Assembly: GCF_004216755.1 (NCBI RefSeq)
Contig: NZ_SGWZ01000004.1
Coordinates: 62,001 to 126,000 of the forward strand
Origin: Kerstersia gyiorum
Lineage (GTDB): Bacteria > Pseudomonadota > Gammaproteobacteria > Burkholderiales > Burkholderiaceae_B
Reading direction: 5' to 3'
Length of the DNA: 64,000 nt
Shown here: positions 1 to 9,044 of the stretch, piece by piece
Position numbering within the stretch: position 1 is the stretch's first letter
Layout of the letters: every line of letters starts with the position of its first letter
Notes under the pieces: model-generated
Told to the model about the DNA's origin: nothing
Seen by the model: the letters and a program-made list of their open reading frames with translations, nothing else
Databases searched by the model: none
Program-made: the position numbers and the translations under genes

Positions 1-455
1 CGGCCTTGCTGATCTTTCTGTCCGATGTCCATGCGATGGGCCTGGATGCGGCACAGGGCCTGATTTTTGCCGATGGCTTCTATTGGGATATGGATGATCG
101 GGCGCGGGAGTTTTCGGCGCGCTTCGAGCAGCGCTACCGGGGTAACAAACCGACCATGGTGCAGGCGGGGGTGTACTCCAGCACGCTGCATTATCTGAAG
201 TCTGTGGCCGCTGCGGGGACCGATGACTACAAGGTCGTGATGGAAAAAATGCGCGAGCTGCCGATTGACGATGCCGTGATGCGCAATGCATCCATCCGTC
301 CGGACGGACGCGTCATTCACGATATGTACCTGTACCAGATCAAGACCCCGGCAGAGTCCAAGGGCCCCTGGGACTACTACAACCTGCTCGCCACCATTCC
401 GGCTGACCTGGCCTTCAAGCCGCTGTCCGCCTCCACTTGTCCCCTGGTCCAGTAA
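1..455 (+). CDS. Branched-chain-type ABC transporter substrate-binding protein (3' part)
   Basis: The C-terminal ~150 residues of a periplasmic binding protein of the type-1 (LivK/Leu-Ile-Val) family; the beginning lies before the window. Visible are the closing alpha/beta segments, such as AQGLIFADGFYWDMDDRA and a tail typical of the family that ends in a proline-rich stretch with cysteine (SASTCPLVQ). It would capture a small organic substrate in the periplasm for the LivGFHM permease encoded at 2954-6250. The mmsA gene starts 37 bases downstream, so the two are probably co-transcribed. The substrate cannot be told from this fragment; the company of mmsA and mmsB suggests a branched-chain amino acid or a related acid. 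Confidence 0.85.
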   Translation, partial: ALLIFLSDVHAMGLDAAQGLIFADGFYWDMDDRAREFSARFEQRYRGNKPTMVQAGVYSSTLHYLKSVAAAGTDDYKVVMEKMRELPIDDAVMRNASIRPDGRVIHDMYLYQIKTPAESKGPWDYYNLLATIPADLAFKPLSASTCPLVQ

Positions 456-492
456 GCACCACCTGGCCTGAACCTTCACACGGAGTATCACC

Positions 493-2007
493 ATGAGTTC
501 GCCGCAAACGGCCGTGCCGTGCATTCCGCATTTCATTGATGGCAAGCCTTATCAGTCACGCAGTACGCAGTGGCTTGATGTCACCAATCCCGCCACTCAG
601 GAAGTGGTGGCGCAAGTACCGCTGGCGACACCCGAAGAGGTCGAGCTGGCAGTGGCCAGTGCTGTCCGCGCATTCCAGAGTTGGCGCAATACCTCGCTTG
701 GAGCGCGGATGCGGGTGATGTTGCGATTGCAGCAACTGATCCGCGAACATACTGCACAGCTGGCCGAGCTGATCACGCGTGAGCATGGCAAGACGCTCCC
801 TGACGCCGAGGGCGAGGTGGCGCGCGGGCTGGAAGTGGTCGAGCATGCCTGCGCCATCACGACCCTCCAATTGGGGGAAATCGCCGAGAACGCGGCGACC
901 GGCGTAGATGTCTATAGCCTGTTGCAGCCGCTGGGTGTCGGGGCCGGAATCACGGCATTCAACTTTCCGGTGATGCTGCCGTGCTTCATGTTTCCGATGG
1001 CCATCGCGTGCGGCAACACCTTTATTCTCAAGCCATCCGAGCAGGTACCCAGTTCGACCATGCTGCTGGTGGAATTGGCTCATCAGGCGGGCGTGCCGCC
1101 GGGAGTGCTCAATGTGATACATGGCGGGGCCGATGTGGCCAACAGCCTGTGTGATCACCCGGATATCCGTGCTTTGTCGTTCATTGGTTCGACGGCGGTG
1201 GGCACCCATATCTATCGTCGCGCTACCGAGGCGGGCAAGCGAGTGCAGTCCATGATGGGGGCCAAGAATCATTGCATTGTCATGCCCGATGCGCACAAGG
1301 ACCAGGCCATCAACAATTTGCTGGGTTCTGCCTTCGGGGCGGCGGGCCAGCGCTGCATGGCCAACTCGGTGGCGGTTCTGGTCGGCCAGGCGCGCGATTG
1401 GGTGCCGGAGATCGTGGCGCGATCCCGCGCGCTGCGTGCCGGGCCAGGTACCGACCGTGCCGCGGACCTGGGGCCTTTGGTCAGTCCCCGGGCGCGTGCG
1501 CGTGTCGAGCGTCTGATCCAGTCAGGTGTCGAGCAGGGGGCGCAACTCGAACTGGACGGCCGCGGCTACCAGGTGTCTGGCTACGAGCGCGGCAATTTTG
1601 TCGGTCCCAGTGTGTTTTCCGGGGTACGGCCGGGCATGGAAATCTATGACCAGGAAATTTTCGGACCGGTGCTGTTGCTGGCCGGGACGGATTCCCTGGA
1701 TGAGGCGATTGCCTTCATCAATGCCAATCCCAATGGCAACGGCACTTCCATCTTCACCAGCAGCGGCTGGGCAGCCCGCAAGTTCCAGAATGAAATCGAC
1801 GTCGGCCAGGTGGGTATCAACGTACCGATTCCCGTACCCGTCGCCTATTTCAGTTTTACCGGTTCGCGGGCGTCCAAGCTGGGTGATCTGGGCCCCAACG
1901 GCAAGCAGGCGATCAGCTTCTGGACACAGACCAAGACCGTGACGGCACGCTGGTTCCAGCCGGATGCTGAAGGCGGCAGCGTCAATACGACGATCGCCAT
2001 GAAGTGA
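493..2007 (+). CDS. mmsA: Methylmalonate-semialdehyde dehydrogenase (CoA-acylating)
   Basis: A 504-residue aldehyde dehydrogenase of the MMSDH branch. The family oxidises (methyl)malonate semialdehyde with NAD and CoA to propionyl-CoA or acetyl-CoA plus CO2, in valine, thymine and beta-alanine breakdown. The catalytic cysteine is Cys288 in GAAGQRCMA. The NAD-binding stretch TAFNFPVMLP lies near residue 155. The usual ALDH general-base glutamate is absent at MMGAKNHCIV, where MMSDH enzymes carry Asn-His, and this supports CoA-acylating MMSDH rather than an ordinary aldehyde dehydrogenase. A GGAG ribosome site precedes ATG 493. The gene sits between the binding protein and mmsB and is 20 bases from mmsB. 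Malonate semialdehyde as the main substrate is an alternative. Confidence 0.93.
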   Translation: MSSPQTAVPCIPHFIDGKPYQSRSTQWLDVTNPATQEVVAQVPLATPEEVELAVASAVRAFQSWRNTSLGARMRVMLRLQQLIREHTAQLAELITREHGKTLPDAEGEVARGLEVVEHACAITTLQLGEIAENAATGVDVYSLLQPLGVGAGITAFNFPVMLPCFMFPMAIACGNTFILKPSEQVPSSTMLLVELAHQAGVPPGVLNVIHGGADVANSLCDHPDIRALSFIGSTAVGTHIYRRATEAGKRVQSMMGAKNHCIVMPDAHKDQAINNLLGSAFGAAGQRCMANSVAVLVGQARDWVPEIVARSRALRAGPGTDRAADLGPLVSPRARARVERLIQSGVEQGAQLELDGRGYQVSGYERGNFVGPSVFSGVRPGMEIYDQEIFGPVLLLAGTDSLDEAIAFINANPNGNGTSIFTSSGWAARKFQNEIDVGQVGINVPIPVPVAYFSFTGSRASKLGDLGPNGKQAISFWTQTKTVTARWFQPDAEGGSVNTTIAMK

Positions 2008-2026
2008 TCGCACAGGAGGAGACAAC

Positions 2027-2914
2027 ATGAGGATCGCATTCATCGGACTGGGCAATATGGGCTTGCCCATGGCCGTGAACCTGCTGGCGGCAGGCCACCA
2101 GGTGCTTGGCTACGATTTGGCCGAGGCAGCCCTGGAGGCCTTCGCGGCGGCAGGGGGCCAGCGTGCAGCTTCGGCCAGGCAGGCCTTGGAGGGGGCGCAA
2201 GCCGTCATCACAATGCTGCCGGCCTCGCGCCATGTCGAAGCGCTGTATCTGGGAGATGAAGGCGTGCTGGCTGCGGTTCCCGCCGGCACGCTGCTGGTGG
2301 ATTGCTCCACCATTGCGCCGGCCGTGGCGCGCAAGGTTGCTGCGGCAGCGGCCGAATCCGGGCATTTCATGCTGGATGCGCCGGTGTCAGGGGGAACCGG
2401 CGGCGCCAAGGCGGGGACCTTGACGTTCATGGTGGGCGGGGAGACGGCAACGTTCGAGCGGGGCAGGCCGCTGCTGGAAGCCATGGGCAAGAATATTTTC
2501 CATGCCGGAGATTGCGGTAGCGGCCAGACCGTCAAGGTGTGCAACAACATGCTGCTGGGCATCCTCATGGCGGGTACCAGCGAAGCATTGCGGCTGGGCA
2601 TCGCCAATGGGATGGACCCCAATGTGCTGTCGGATGTCATGCTGCGCAGTTCGGGGCGCAACTGGACGCTGGAGGTTTACAACCCTTGTCCTGGTGTGAT
2701 GGCGCAGGCTCCCGCGTCCCATGGCTATGCGGATGGCTTTGGCGTGGACCTGATGTTGAAGGATCTTGGCCTGGCCCAGGAAAGCGCATTGGCGACCGGT
2801 ACGCCGACACCGCTCGGCGCGCTGGTGCGCAATCTGTACGATCTGCACAGCAAGGCCGGGCATGGCCGGCTGGATTTTTCCAGTATCTATAACCTGCTTG
2901 CATCCCAGGCTTGA
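2027..2914 (+). CDS. mmsB: 3-hydroxyisobutyrate dehydrogenase
   Basis: A 295-residue beta-hydroxyacid dehydrogenase. It oxidises 3-hydroxyisobutyrate to methylmalonate semialdehyde with NAD, supplying the substrate of the upstream mmsA product. The N-terminal Rossmann motif is FIGLGNMGLPMA. The family substrate motif DAPVSGGTGGAKAGTL lies near residue 117, and the catalytic-lysine region is GQTVKVCNNMLLG near residue 165. A strong AGGAGG-like ribosome site lies 5 bases before the start. The close spacing on both sides makes it part of the transporter operon. Other members of the superfamily (tartronate semialdehyde reductase) look alike, but the pairing with mmsA favours this call. Confidence 0.92.
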   Translation: MRIAFIGLGNMGLPMAVNLLAAGHQVLGYDLAEAALEAFAAAGGQRAASARQALEGAQAVITMLPASRHVEALYLGDEGVLAAVPAGTLLVDCSTIAPAVARKVAAAAAESGHFMLDAPVSGGTGGAKAGTLTFMVGGETATFERGRPLLEAMGKNIFHAGDCGSGQTVKVCNNMLLGILMAGTSEALRLGIANGMDPNVLSDVMLRSSGRNWTLEVYNPCPGVMAQAPASHGYADGFGVDLMLKDLGLAQESALATGTPTPLGALVRNLYDLHSKAGHGRLDFSSIYNLLASQA

Positions 2915-2953
2915 CACAAGGCACCCGATAGAAGGATGAGGAAGGAGACAGCT

Positions 2954-3718
2954 TTGGATTCAAACCATGACTATGTGCTGGAAACAGCAGGTCTGGCCAA
3001 GGAATTCAGGGGCTTCGTGGCAGTGGCCGGCGTCGATCTCAGGATCCGGCGCGGCCACATCCACGCCCTGATCGGTCCGAACGGCGCGGGCAAGACAACC
3101 TGCTTCAATCTGCTGACCAAGTTCCTGACCCCGACGCGCGGCACTATCCGTTTCAACGGTGTCGACATCACTGCTGAGCCGCCAGCGCGTATCGCCCGGC
3201 AGGGAATTGTTCGTTCATTCCAGATATCTGCCGTCTTTCCCCATTTGACCGTACTGGAAAACGTGCGCATCGCCCTGCAGCGCCAGTTGGGGCTGTCGTT
3301 TCACTTCTGGCGGCCGTCGCGCGTGCTGGATCAGCTCAACGATCGCGCCATGGCCTTGCTGGCCGAAATGGGGCTGGAGGACAGCGCCGGTATGATCGCC
3401 ATGGAGCTTCCCTATGGCCGCAAGCGCGCGCTGGAGATAGCGACCACGCTGGCGCTGGAGCCGGAACTGATGCTGCTCGATGAGCCGACCCAGGGCATGG
3501 GGCATGAGGACGTGGAACGGGTGATGGCCTTGATCCGCAAGGTGGCGCAGGGCCGGACCATCCTGATGGTGGAGCACAACATGAAAGTGGTGTCAGGTAT
3601 CTGTGACCGCATCACCGTGCTGGCGCGTGGCGCTGTCTTGGCCGAGGGGGATTACGCGGCCGTTGCCAATGACCCGCGCGTGGTTGAGGCATATATGGGC
3701 GGTGCTGGGGGGCAATGA
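2954..3718 (+). CDS. livG: Branched-chain-type ABC transporter ATPase LivG
   Basis: An ATP-binding subunit of a high-affinity branched-chain amino acid type importer. It has Walker A GPNGAGKTT, a signature region LPYGRKRALEIATTL and Walker B LMLLDEPTQGM followed by the switch His in VEHNMKVV. The start is a choice. An in-frame ATG at 2936 has a purine stretch touching it, too close to act. TTG 2954 has GAAGGAGA at 2941-2948 with a 5-base gap, so I prefer TTG 2954 (254 residues); the longer reading adds six residues. It follows mmsB by about 40 bases and overlaps no gene. It works with LivF, LivH and LivM encoded next. Confidence 0.9.
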   Translation: MDSNHDYVLETAGLAKEFRGFVAVAGVDLRIRRGHIHALIGPNGAGKTTCFNLLTKFLTPTRGTIRFNGVDITAEPPARIARQGIVRSFQISAVFPHLTVLENVRIALQRQLGLSFHFWRPSRVLDQLNDRAMALLAEMGLEDSAGMIAMELPYGRKRALEIATTLALEPELMLLDEPTQGMGHEDVERVMALIRKVAQGRTILMVEHNMKVVSGICDRITVLARGAVLAEGDYAAVANDPRVVEAYMGGAGGQ

Positions 3719-3719
3719 C

Positions 3720-4424
3720 ATGGGCATCGAATATCTGCGCATCACAAATTTGCATGCCTATTACGGCGAGTCCCATATCCTGCATGGCCTGGACATGAAC
3801 GTCATGCAGGGGGAGTGCGTGACCTTGCTGGGCCGTAATGGCGCAGGCCGTACGACGGCGCTGCGCGCCATCATGGGCCTGACTGGAAAACGCACGGGTT
3901 CCATCACGATCAATGGTACTGAGGCCATTGATCTGGCGCCGCATCGCATCGCTCGCCTGGGCGTGGGGTACTGTCCGGAAGAGCGTGGCATCTATGCCAG
4001 TCTCAATTGCGAGGAAAACCTGCTGTTGCCGCCTCGGGTCGGCAGCGGCGGCATGAGCGTCGAGGCACTTTATGCGATGTTCCCAAACTTGCTGGAACGA
4101 CGACACAGCCCTGCCGGAAAGTTGTCGGGGGGCGAGCAGCAGATGCTCGCCCTGGCGCGCATCCTGCGCACTGGCGCCCGGCTGCTTTTGCTCGACGAAA
4201 TCTCGGAAGGCCTGGCGCCTGTGATTGTGGCGCAGCTGGGCCGGGTGATCCAGACGCTCAAGGAGCAGGGCTACACCATCTTGCTGGTCGAGCAGAACGC
4301 TGCGTTTGCGGCACCGCTGGCCGATCGCATGTACATCATCGAACACGGCCAGGCCGTGGCCGAGTTGACGCGCGAGGAACTGCCGCAACGGCAGGACCTG
4401 CTGCGCCGCTACCTGGGGGTATGA
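3720..4424 (+). CDS. livF: Branched-chain-type ABC transporter ATPase LivF (Walker A arginine)
   Basis: The second ATP-binding subunit, 234 residues from ATG 3720, which comes right after the livG stop. An upstream in-frame start at 3603 would lie inside livG and is rejected. The ABC signature LSGGEQQMLALARI, Walker B LLLLDEISEGLAP and the switch His-equivalent region LLVEQNAAFA are present. Walker A reads GRNGAGRTT, so the invariant lysine is arginine (residue 44; codon CGT). This is a direct reading of the sequence. It may reduce or change ATP use at one site, or it may be a feature of a LivF subfamily. Its partner LivG keeps the lysine. The gene ends 3 bases before the livH start. Confidence 0.9.
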   Translation: MGIEYLRITNLHAYYGESHILHGLDMNVMQGECVTLLGRNGAGRTTALRAIMGLTGKRTGSITINGTEAIDLAPHRIARLGVGYCPEERGIYASLNCEENLLLPPRVGSGGMSVEALYAMFPNLLERRHSPAGKLSGGEQQMLALARILRTGARLLLLDEISEGLAPVIVAQLGRVIQTLKEQGYTILLVEQNAAFAAPLADRMYIIEHGQAVAELTREELPQRQDLLRRYLGV

Positions 4425-4427
4425 GCC

Positions 4428-5318
4428 ATGATGGAAATCCTGGGCGTGCCATTGCCCGCACTGATGGGGCAATTGTTGCTGGGGCTGGTCAACGGGGCGT
4501 TCTATGCAATGTTGAGCCTGGGGCTGGCCGTGATTTTCGGTTTGCTGAATATCATTAATTTTTCGCACGGGGCGCTCTACATGATGGGCGCCATGTTTGC
4601 CTGGATGGGCTTGCACTACCTGGGCATCAATTATTGGTGGTCGTTGTTGCTGGCGCCTCTGGCAGTAGGCCTGTTCGGTATGGTGATAGAGCGCACGCTG
4701 CTGCGGCGGCTCTATAAGCTGGATCATATCTACGGTTTGCTGCTGACGTTCGGGCTTGCGCTCATCCTGGAGGGGCTGTTTCGGGATGCCTACGGCGTTT
4801 CCGGCCAGCCATATGCCATTCCGTCGCAATTGACCGGAGTCTTCAATCTGGGCTTCATGTTCCTGCCCAAGTACCGGCTCTGGGTGATTGTGGCGTCCTT
4901 GGCGGTGTGCCTGTTCACCTGGTTCATGATAGAACGCACGCGCCTGGGCGCCTATTTGCGCGCCGCTACTGAAAACCCGTCGCTTACCCAGTCGTTTGGG
5001 ATCAATGTACCCATCATGGTGACGCTGACCTACGGCTTTGGTGTTGCGCTGGCCGGGCTGGCCGGGGTGCTGGCGGCACCGGTGCTGCAAGTCAGCCCGC
5101 TGATGGGCTCCAATCTCATCATTGTCGTATTTGCGGTAGTGGTGATTGGCGGCATGGGTTCCATCATGGGGGCGATTCTCTCAGGGCTGGGGCTGGGAGT
5201 GATTGAAGGCTTGACCAAGGTGTTCTATCCGGAGGCATCAGCGACTGTCGTATTCGTCATCATGGCCGTGGTGCTGGTCTTGCGTCCGGCGGGCCTGTTC
5301 GGCAAGGAGGCATCATGA
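4428..5318 (+). CDS. livH: Branched-chain-type ABC transporter permease LivH
   Basis: A 296-residue inner-membrane permease of the LivH family with about eight hydrophobic helices. Typical family stretches are LVNGAFYAMLSLGLAVIFGL near the N-terminus and VIGGMGSIMGAI near the C-terminus. It forms the translocation channel with LivM. ATG 4428 is immediately followed by a second ATG, and either can be the start. The last four bases overlap the livM start (ATGA), a sign of translational coupling in the operon. Confidence 0.92.
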   Translation: MMEILGVPLPALMGQLLLGLVNGAFYAMLSLGLAVIFGLLNIINFSHGALYMMGAMFAWMGLHYLGINYWWSLLLAPLAVGLFGMVIERTLLRRLYKLDHIYGLLLTFGLALILEGLFRDAYGVSGQPYAIPSQLTGVFNLGFMFLPKYRLWVIVASLAVCLFTWFMIERTRLGAYLRAATENPSLTQSFGINVPIMVTLTYGFGVALAGLAGVLAAPVLQVSPLMGSNLIIVVFAVVVIGGMGSIMGAILSGLGLGVIEGLTKVFYPEASATVVFVIMAVVLVLRPAGLFGKEAS

Positions 5319-6250
5319 AATTGAAGGCATCGCAGTTTCTTTATCCTGTCCTGCTGATCCTGGGCCTGTGCGCGCCGGCGCTGGTGTATCCCATCCTGAT
5401 GATGAAGGTGTTGTGCTTCGCTCTGTTTGCTTGCGCATTCAATCTGATGCTGGGCTATACCGGATTACTGTCGTTCGGCCACGCAGCGTTTTTTGGTTCA
5501 GCCGCGTATGTGGCAGGGCATGCAATCAAGGTCTGGTCCTTCGGTCCGCTTACGGGTGTGATAACAGGCACGCTGGTGGCTGCTGTGCTGGGATTGATCA
5601 TCGGCTTGCTGGCGATTCGTCGGCAGGGGATATATTTTTCGATGATTACGCTGGCTTTGGCGCAAATGGTGTTTTTCCTTTTCCTGCAGGCGCCCTTTAC
5701 GGGCGGGGAGGATGGCCTGCAAGGGGTGCCGCGCGGCACGATACTGGGCCTGGACCTCAATAACGATATCACCCTCTACTATGTGGTGCTGGCGATCTTC
5801 GTCCTGGCGTTCGGGTTGATTTTCCGGATCGTGCATTCGCCTTTCGGCGAAGTGCTCAAGGCAATCCGCGAGAATGAATCCCGTGCGATATCGCTGGGCT
5901 ATGACGTGACCCGCTACAAACTTCTGGCATTTGTCCTGTCTGCCGGTTTTGCCGGGCTGGCCGGCGCAACCAAAGTGCTGGTGTTCAAGTTTGCCACGCT
6001 GACCGATGCGCACTGGCATATGTCGGGCGAAGTGGTGCTGATGACGCTGGTGGGTGGGATGGGAACGCTGCTGGGGCCGGTTGTGGGAGCCAGCACCATC
6101 GTGACGTTGCAGAACGTGCTGGCTGACAAGGTCGGTTCGCTGGTGACGGTCATCATGGGGGCGATCTTTGTGCTGTGCGTACTGGCATTCCGGCGCGGGA
6201 TCGTCGGTGAACTCCAGGCATTGGCCAGGCGTGTGCTGCGCCAGCGCTGA
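5315..6250 (+). CDS. livM: Branched-chain-type ABC transporter permease LivM
   Basis: A 311-residue integral membrane protein of the LivM family. The signature NLMLGYTGLLSFGHAAFFGS lies near residue 43, and the loop with a conserved EIAYxR-like element appears as KAIRENESRAISLGYDV near residue 187. The conserved VGGMGTLLGPVVGA is near residue 245. It pairs with LivH. It starts inside the livH stop codon (ATGA overlap) and is the last gene of the operon; a strong hairpin terminator follows at 6254-6291. Confidence 0.93.
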   Translation: MKLKASQFLYPVLLILGLCAPALVYPILMMKVLCFALFACAFNLMLGYTGLLSFGHAAFFGSAAYVAGHAIKVWSFGPLTGVITGTLVAAVLGLIIGLLAIRRQGIYFSMITLALAQMVFFLFLQAPFTGGEDGLQGVPRGTILGLDLNNDITLYYVVLAIFVLAFGLIFRIVHSPFGEVLKAIRENESRAISLGYDVTRYKLLAFVLSAGFAGLAGATKVLVFKFATLTDAHWHMSGEVVLMTLVGGMGTLLGPVVGASTIVTLQNVLADKVGSLVTVIMGAIFVLCVLAFRRGIVGELQALARRVLRQR

Positions 6251-6253
6251 CGC

Positions 6254-6291
6254 GGTACGGGCCGGCCAGCGCGGCGGCCCGTACCATTTTG
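6254..6291 (+). terminator. Terminator after livM
   Basis: Ten-base perfect arms GGTACGGGCC (6254-6263) and GGCCCGTACC (6276-6285) are followed by ATTTTG. It ends the liv/mms operon in the 49-base gap before the convergent TRAP permease gene. Confidence 0.75.
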
Positions 6292-6299
6292 TCGTCACC

Positions 6300-8999
6300 T
6301 CACCGGCCCGCGCGGCGCAAATTGCCTGGAGACGGCATCGCTTGTGCAGGCGGTGCGTGGCGCATGCGCCGTCCCTGTTGCCACCAGACCAGCGCCAGCA
6401 GCAGCAAGGCAGGCAGGTAGACGACGAATGGCGAGGGGCGGTCGGGGTTGGGCACTTTCAGGCTGCGGACATCCCAGCCTTGTTCCCAGCTGGCCTTGCG
6501 CGCCGTACTGCCGAAGCGCACGTTCATGATTTGCACCGTATCGCCCATTTCCATGAACTGCAAGCCTGCCAGCGCCAGCCGCTGCATGCCCAGCGCCTTG
6601 TGCGCCGCCGCAGGGGCAGCCGCTGTTGCGGCGCTGTCCGGGGTGACGCCGCCTGCCGTTGCCAGGGCATCGTCCGGCAGCGCCGGCAGGCGCACGGCCA
6701 CGGTCTTGGAGAGTTCGTCGCCTTCGATGTTGTAGCCCTGGATGATGGCGACCAGCCGGCCATTGTCAGGCAGTTCGGCCGCGACCTGATAGATGTCGGC
6801 GGCGGGCTGTTCGCGGTATTCCTCGTAGAGCTGGTTCATGAACCAGTCAGGCCGGAACAGCATGAAGGTAACCAGCAGCAGCACGATGACTTCCAGCGGG
6901 TTGGCGCGTATGCGCATCCAGCGCATGGTGGCTGCGGCGAAGGTCATGGACGCCAGCGTGGCGCCGATGATGACCAGGCTGAGCTGCCACCAGCCTTCGA
7001 CGTCAATGAGCAGCAGCATCGGGTTGAACACGAACATGAAGGGCAGCAAGGCCGTCCGCAGTGCGTAGGTCACACCCTGCAGGCCGGTCTTGATCGGGTC
7101 TTCGCCGGAAATGGCCGCGGCGGCGAAGGTGGCCAGGCCCACGGGCGGCGTGATGTCGGCCATGATGCCGTAATAGAACACGAACATGTGCACGGCGATC
7201 AGCGGGATGATCAACCCGCTTTGGGCGCCGAGTTCGACGATGACGGGTGCCATCAGCGTGGCCATCAGGATGTAATTGGCCGTGGTCGGCATGCCCAGCC
7301 CCAGGATCAGGCAGACTAGCGCGGTGAAGAACAGCATCGCCAGGACGTTGCCCATGGATACCATTTCCACGAAGGCTGTCATGCGCAGCCCCAGGCCGGT
7401 GAGCGTGATGCCGCCGACGATCAGGCCGGCGGTGCCGCAGGCAATGGCGATGCCTATCATGTTGCGTGCGCCATCCTGCAGGCCGAGGATGGCTTCGCAG
7501 GCGCCTTGACGCCATGCCGGGGCGGTAGCCTGCTGGCGGAACCAGGCCGTCAGCGGGCGCTGGGTCACCATTTGCAGCAGGATGGCCACGGCGGACCAGA
7601 ACGCCGACAGGCCGGCGGAAAGCTCTTCTATGCTCAGGCACCAGACCAGCACGCCAATGGGAATCAGGAAGTGCAGTCCGGCCCGTACCGTGGGCCAGGT
7701 TTCGGGGCGTTGCGGGTTGGTGATACTGATGTCAGTGGGCAGGTCGGGGTGGCGGGCAGCCATGCGCAGCAGCCAGACGTTCAGGACCACCAGCAGCCCT
7801 ATCAGTATCCACATGGCTGCCGCGCCGGCGACTGCCTGCACGCCTATGCCTATGTAATAGACCAGGCCCATGACCACCAGCGTGCCGGAAATGCCCATGC
7901 CCCAGCCGGCCAGCTTTTGCAGCGGGGTTTTCGGCTTGCCGGCCGACATCATGGGCTGGATGCCCAGTTTCAGCGCTTCCAGGTGCACGATATAGAACAA
8001 CGCAACATAGGAAATCGAGGCTGGCAGGATGGCGTGGCGGATGATATCGGTGTACGGAATGCCCACGTATTCGATCATCAGGAAGGCAGCCGCGCCCATG
8101 ACTGGCGGCATGAGCTGGCCATTGACCGAGGAGGCGGTTTCGATGGCGCCTGCGCGTATGCCGCCATAGCCTGCTTTTTTCATGAGCGGAATCGTGAAAA
8201 TGCCGCCAGTGACCACATTTGCTACCGAAGAGGCCGAAACCAGGCCGTTGACGGCAGAGGACACCACGGCCACCTTGGCCGGCCCGCCGCGCAGGTGGCC
8301 CAGCAAGGCAAAGGACACTTGCATCATGTAGTTGCCGGCACCGCTTTTGTCCAGTAACGAACCCAGCAGTACGAAAATGAAGATGTATGAAACCGATACC
8401 CCCAACGCGACGCCATACACGCCCTCGGTGGTCAGCCACATGTGCGAGGCCAGGCGTTCCAGTGAGGCGCCGCGGTGGGCCAGGACATCGGGCATGTAGG
8501 GGCCGGCCATGGCATAGATGACGAAAGCCAGCCCGAGCACGGCCATGGGAGCCCCCAGGGCGCGGCGCGTGACTTCCAGCAGCAGGACCAGCCCCAGTGC
8601 GGCAGAAACGATGTCGAATTGGGTGGGCTGTCCGGGGCGGCGCGACAGTTCGACATAGAAAAGATAGAGATAGGCGCCGCAGAATGCTGCAGCCAGCGCC
8701 AGTAGCCAGTCGTAGAGCGGCATGCGGTCGCGCGGCGAGCGTTTGCTGAAAGGATAGGCCAGGTAGCCCAGGAACATGGCGATGCCGAGATGCAGGGCGC
8801 GGGCTTCGGTATCGTTGAATATGCCTATGCCCAGGTCGAAGGGGAAGGGCGAGGCATACCAGAGCTGAAACAGCGACCAGAGCAGGGCGCCGATAGCGAG
8901 GACTGCGCCCGCCAGGCCGCCGGCGTTGCGGCCGCCGCGGTCGGCATCTGCGACCAGTTGCTCGAGATCGGTGGAGGGTGTCTGCGGGGTGTTGCTCAT
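6300..8999 (-). CDS. TRAP transporter fused permease (4TM/12TM) with C-terminal extension
   Basis: An 899-residue protein fusing the small (DctQ-like) and large (DctM-like) membrane subunits of a tripartite ATP-independent periplasmic transporter, the form used with TAXI binding proteins. The DctM part shows GMPTTANYILMATLMAPVIVELG near residue 580, FVFYYGIMADITPPVGLA near 620 and the earlier ASSVNGQLMPPVMGAAAFLM near 295. After the usual membrane part (~residue 690) there is a further ~200-residue segment with a mostly hydrophilic stretch (about 720-850) and a final hydrophobic helix before the tail; I relate it to the DUF3394 tail seen in some TRAP permeases. It drives uptake of a carboxylate-like solute with an ion gradient. 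It is preceded by its binding-protein gene, 115 bases away. Confidence 0.93.
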   Translation of the reverse strand: MSNTPQTPSTDLEQLVADADRGGRNAGGLAGAVLAIGALLWSLFQLWYASPFPFDLGIGIFNDTEARALHLGIAMFLGYLAYPFSKRSPRDRMPLYDWLLALAAAFCGAYLYLFYVELSRRPGQPTQFDIVSAALGLVLLLEVTRRALGAPMAVLGLAFVIYAMAGPYMPDVLAHRGASLERLASHMWLTTEGVYGVALGVSVSYIFIFVLLGSLLDKSGAGNYMMQVSFALLGHLRGGPAKVAVVSSAVNGLVSASSVANVVTGGIFTIPLMKKAGYGGIRAGAIETASSVNGQLMPPVMGAAAFLMIEYVGIPYTDIIRHAILPASISYVALFYIVHLEALKLGIQPMMSAGKPKTPLQKLAGWGMGISGTLVVMGLVYYIGIGVQAVAGAAAMWILIGLLVVLNVWLLRMAARHPDLPTDISITNPQRPETWPTVRAGLHFLIPIGVLVWCLSIEELSAGLSAFWSAVAILLQMVTQRPLTAWFRQQATAPAWRQGACEAILGLQDGARNMIGIAIACGTAGLIVGGITLTGLGLRMTAFVEMVSMGNVLAMLFFTALVCLILGLGMPTTANYILMATLMAPVIVELGAQSGLIIPLIAVHMFVFYYGIMADITPPVGLATFAAAAISGEDPIKTGLQGVTYALRTALLPFMFVFNPMLLLIDVEGWWQLSLVIIGATLASMTFAAATMRWMRIRANPLEVIVLLLVTFMLFRPDWFMNQLYEEYREQPAADIYQVAAELPDNGRLVAIIQGYNIEGDELSKTVAVRLPALPDDALATAGGVTPDSAATAAAPAAAHKALGMQRLALAGLQFMEMGDTVQIMNVRFGSTARKASWEQGWDVRSLKVPNPDRPSPFVVYLPALLLLALVWWQQGRRMRHAPPAQAMPSPGNLRRAGR

Positions 9000-9044
9000 G
9001 GCATGCCTCCTGTGTTGCTGCGAACCGGTGCCGTCGGTCCGTTG

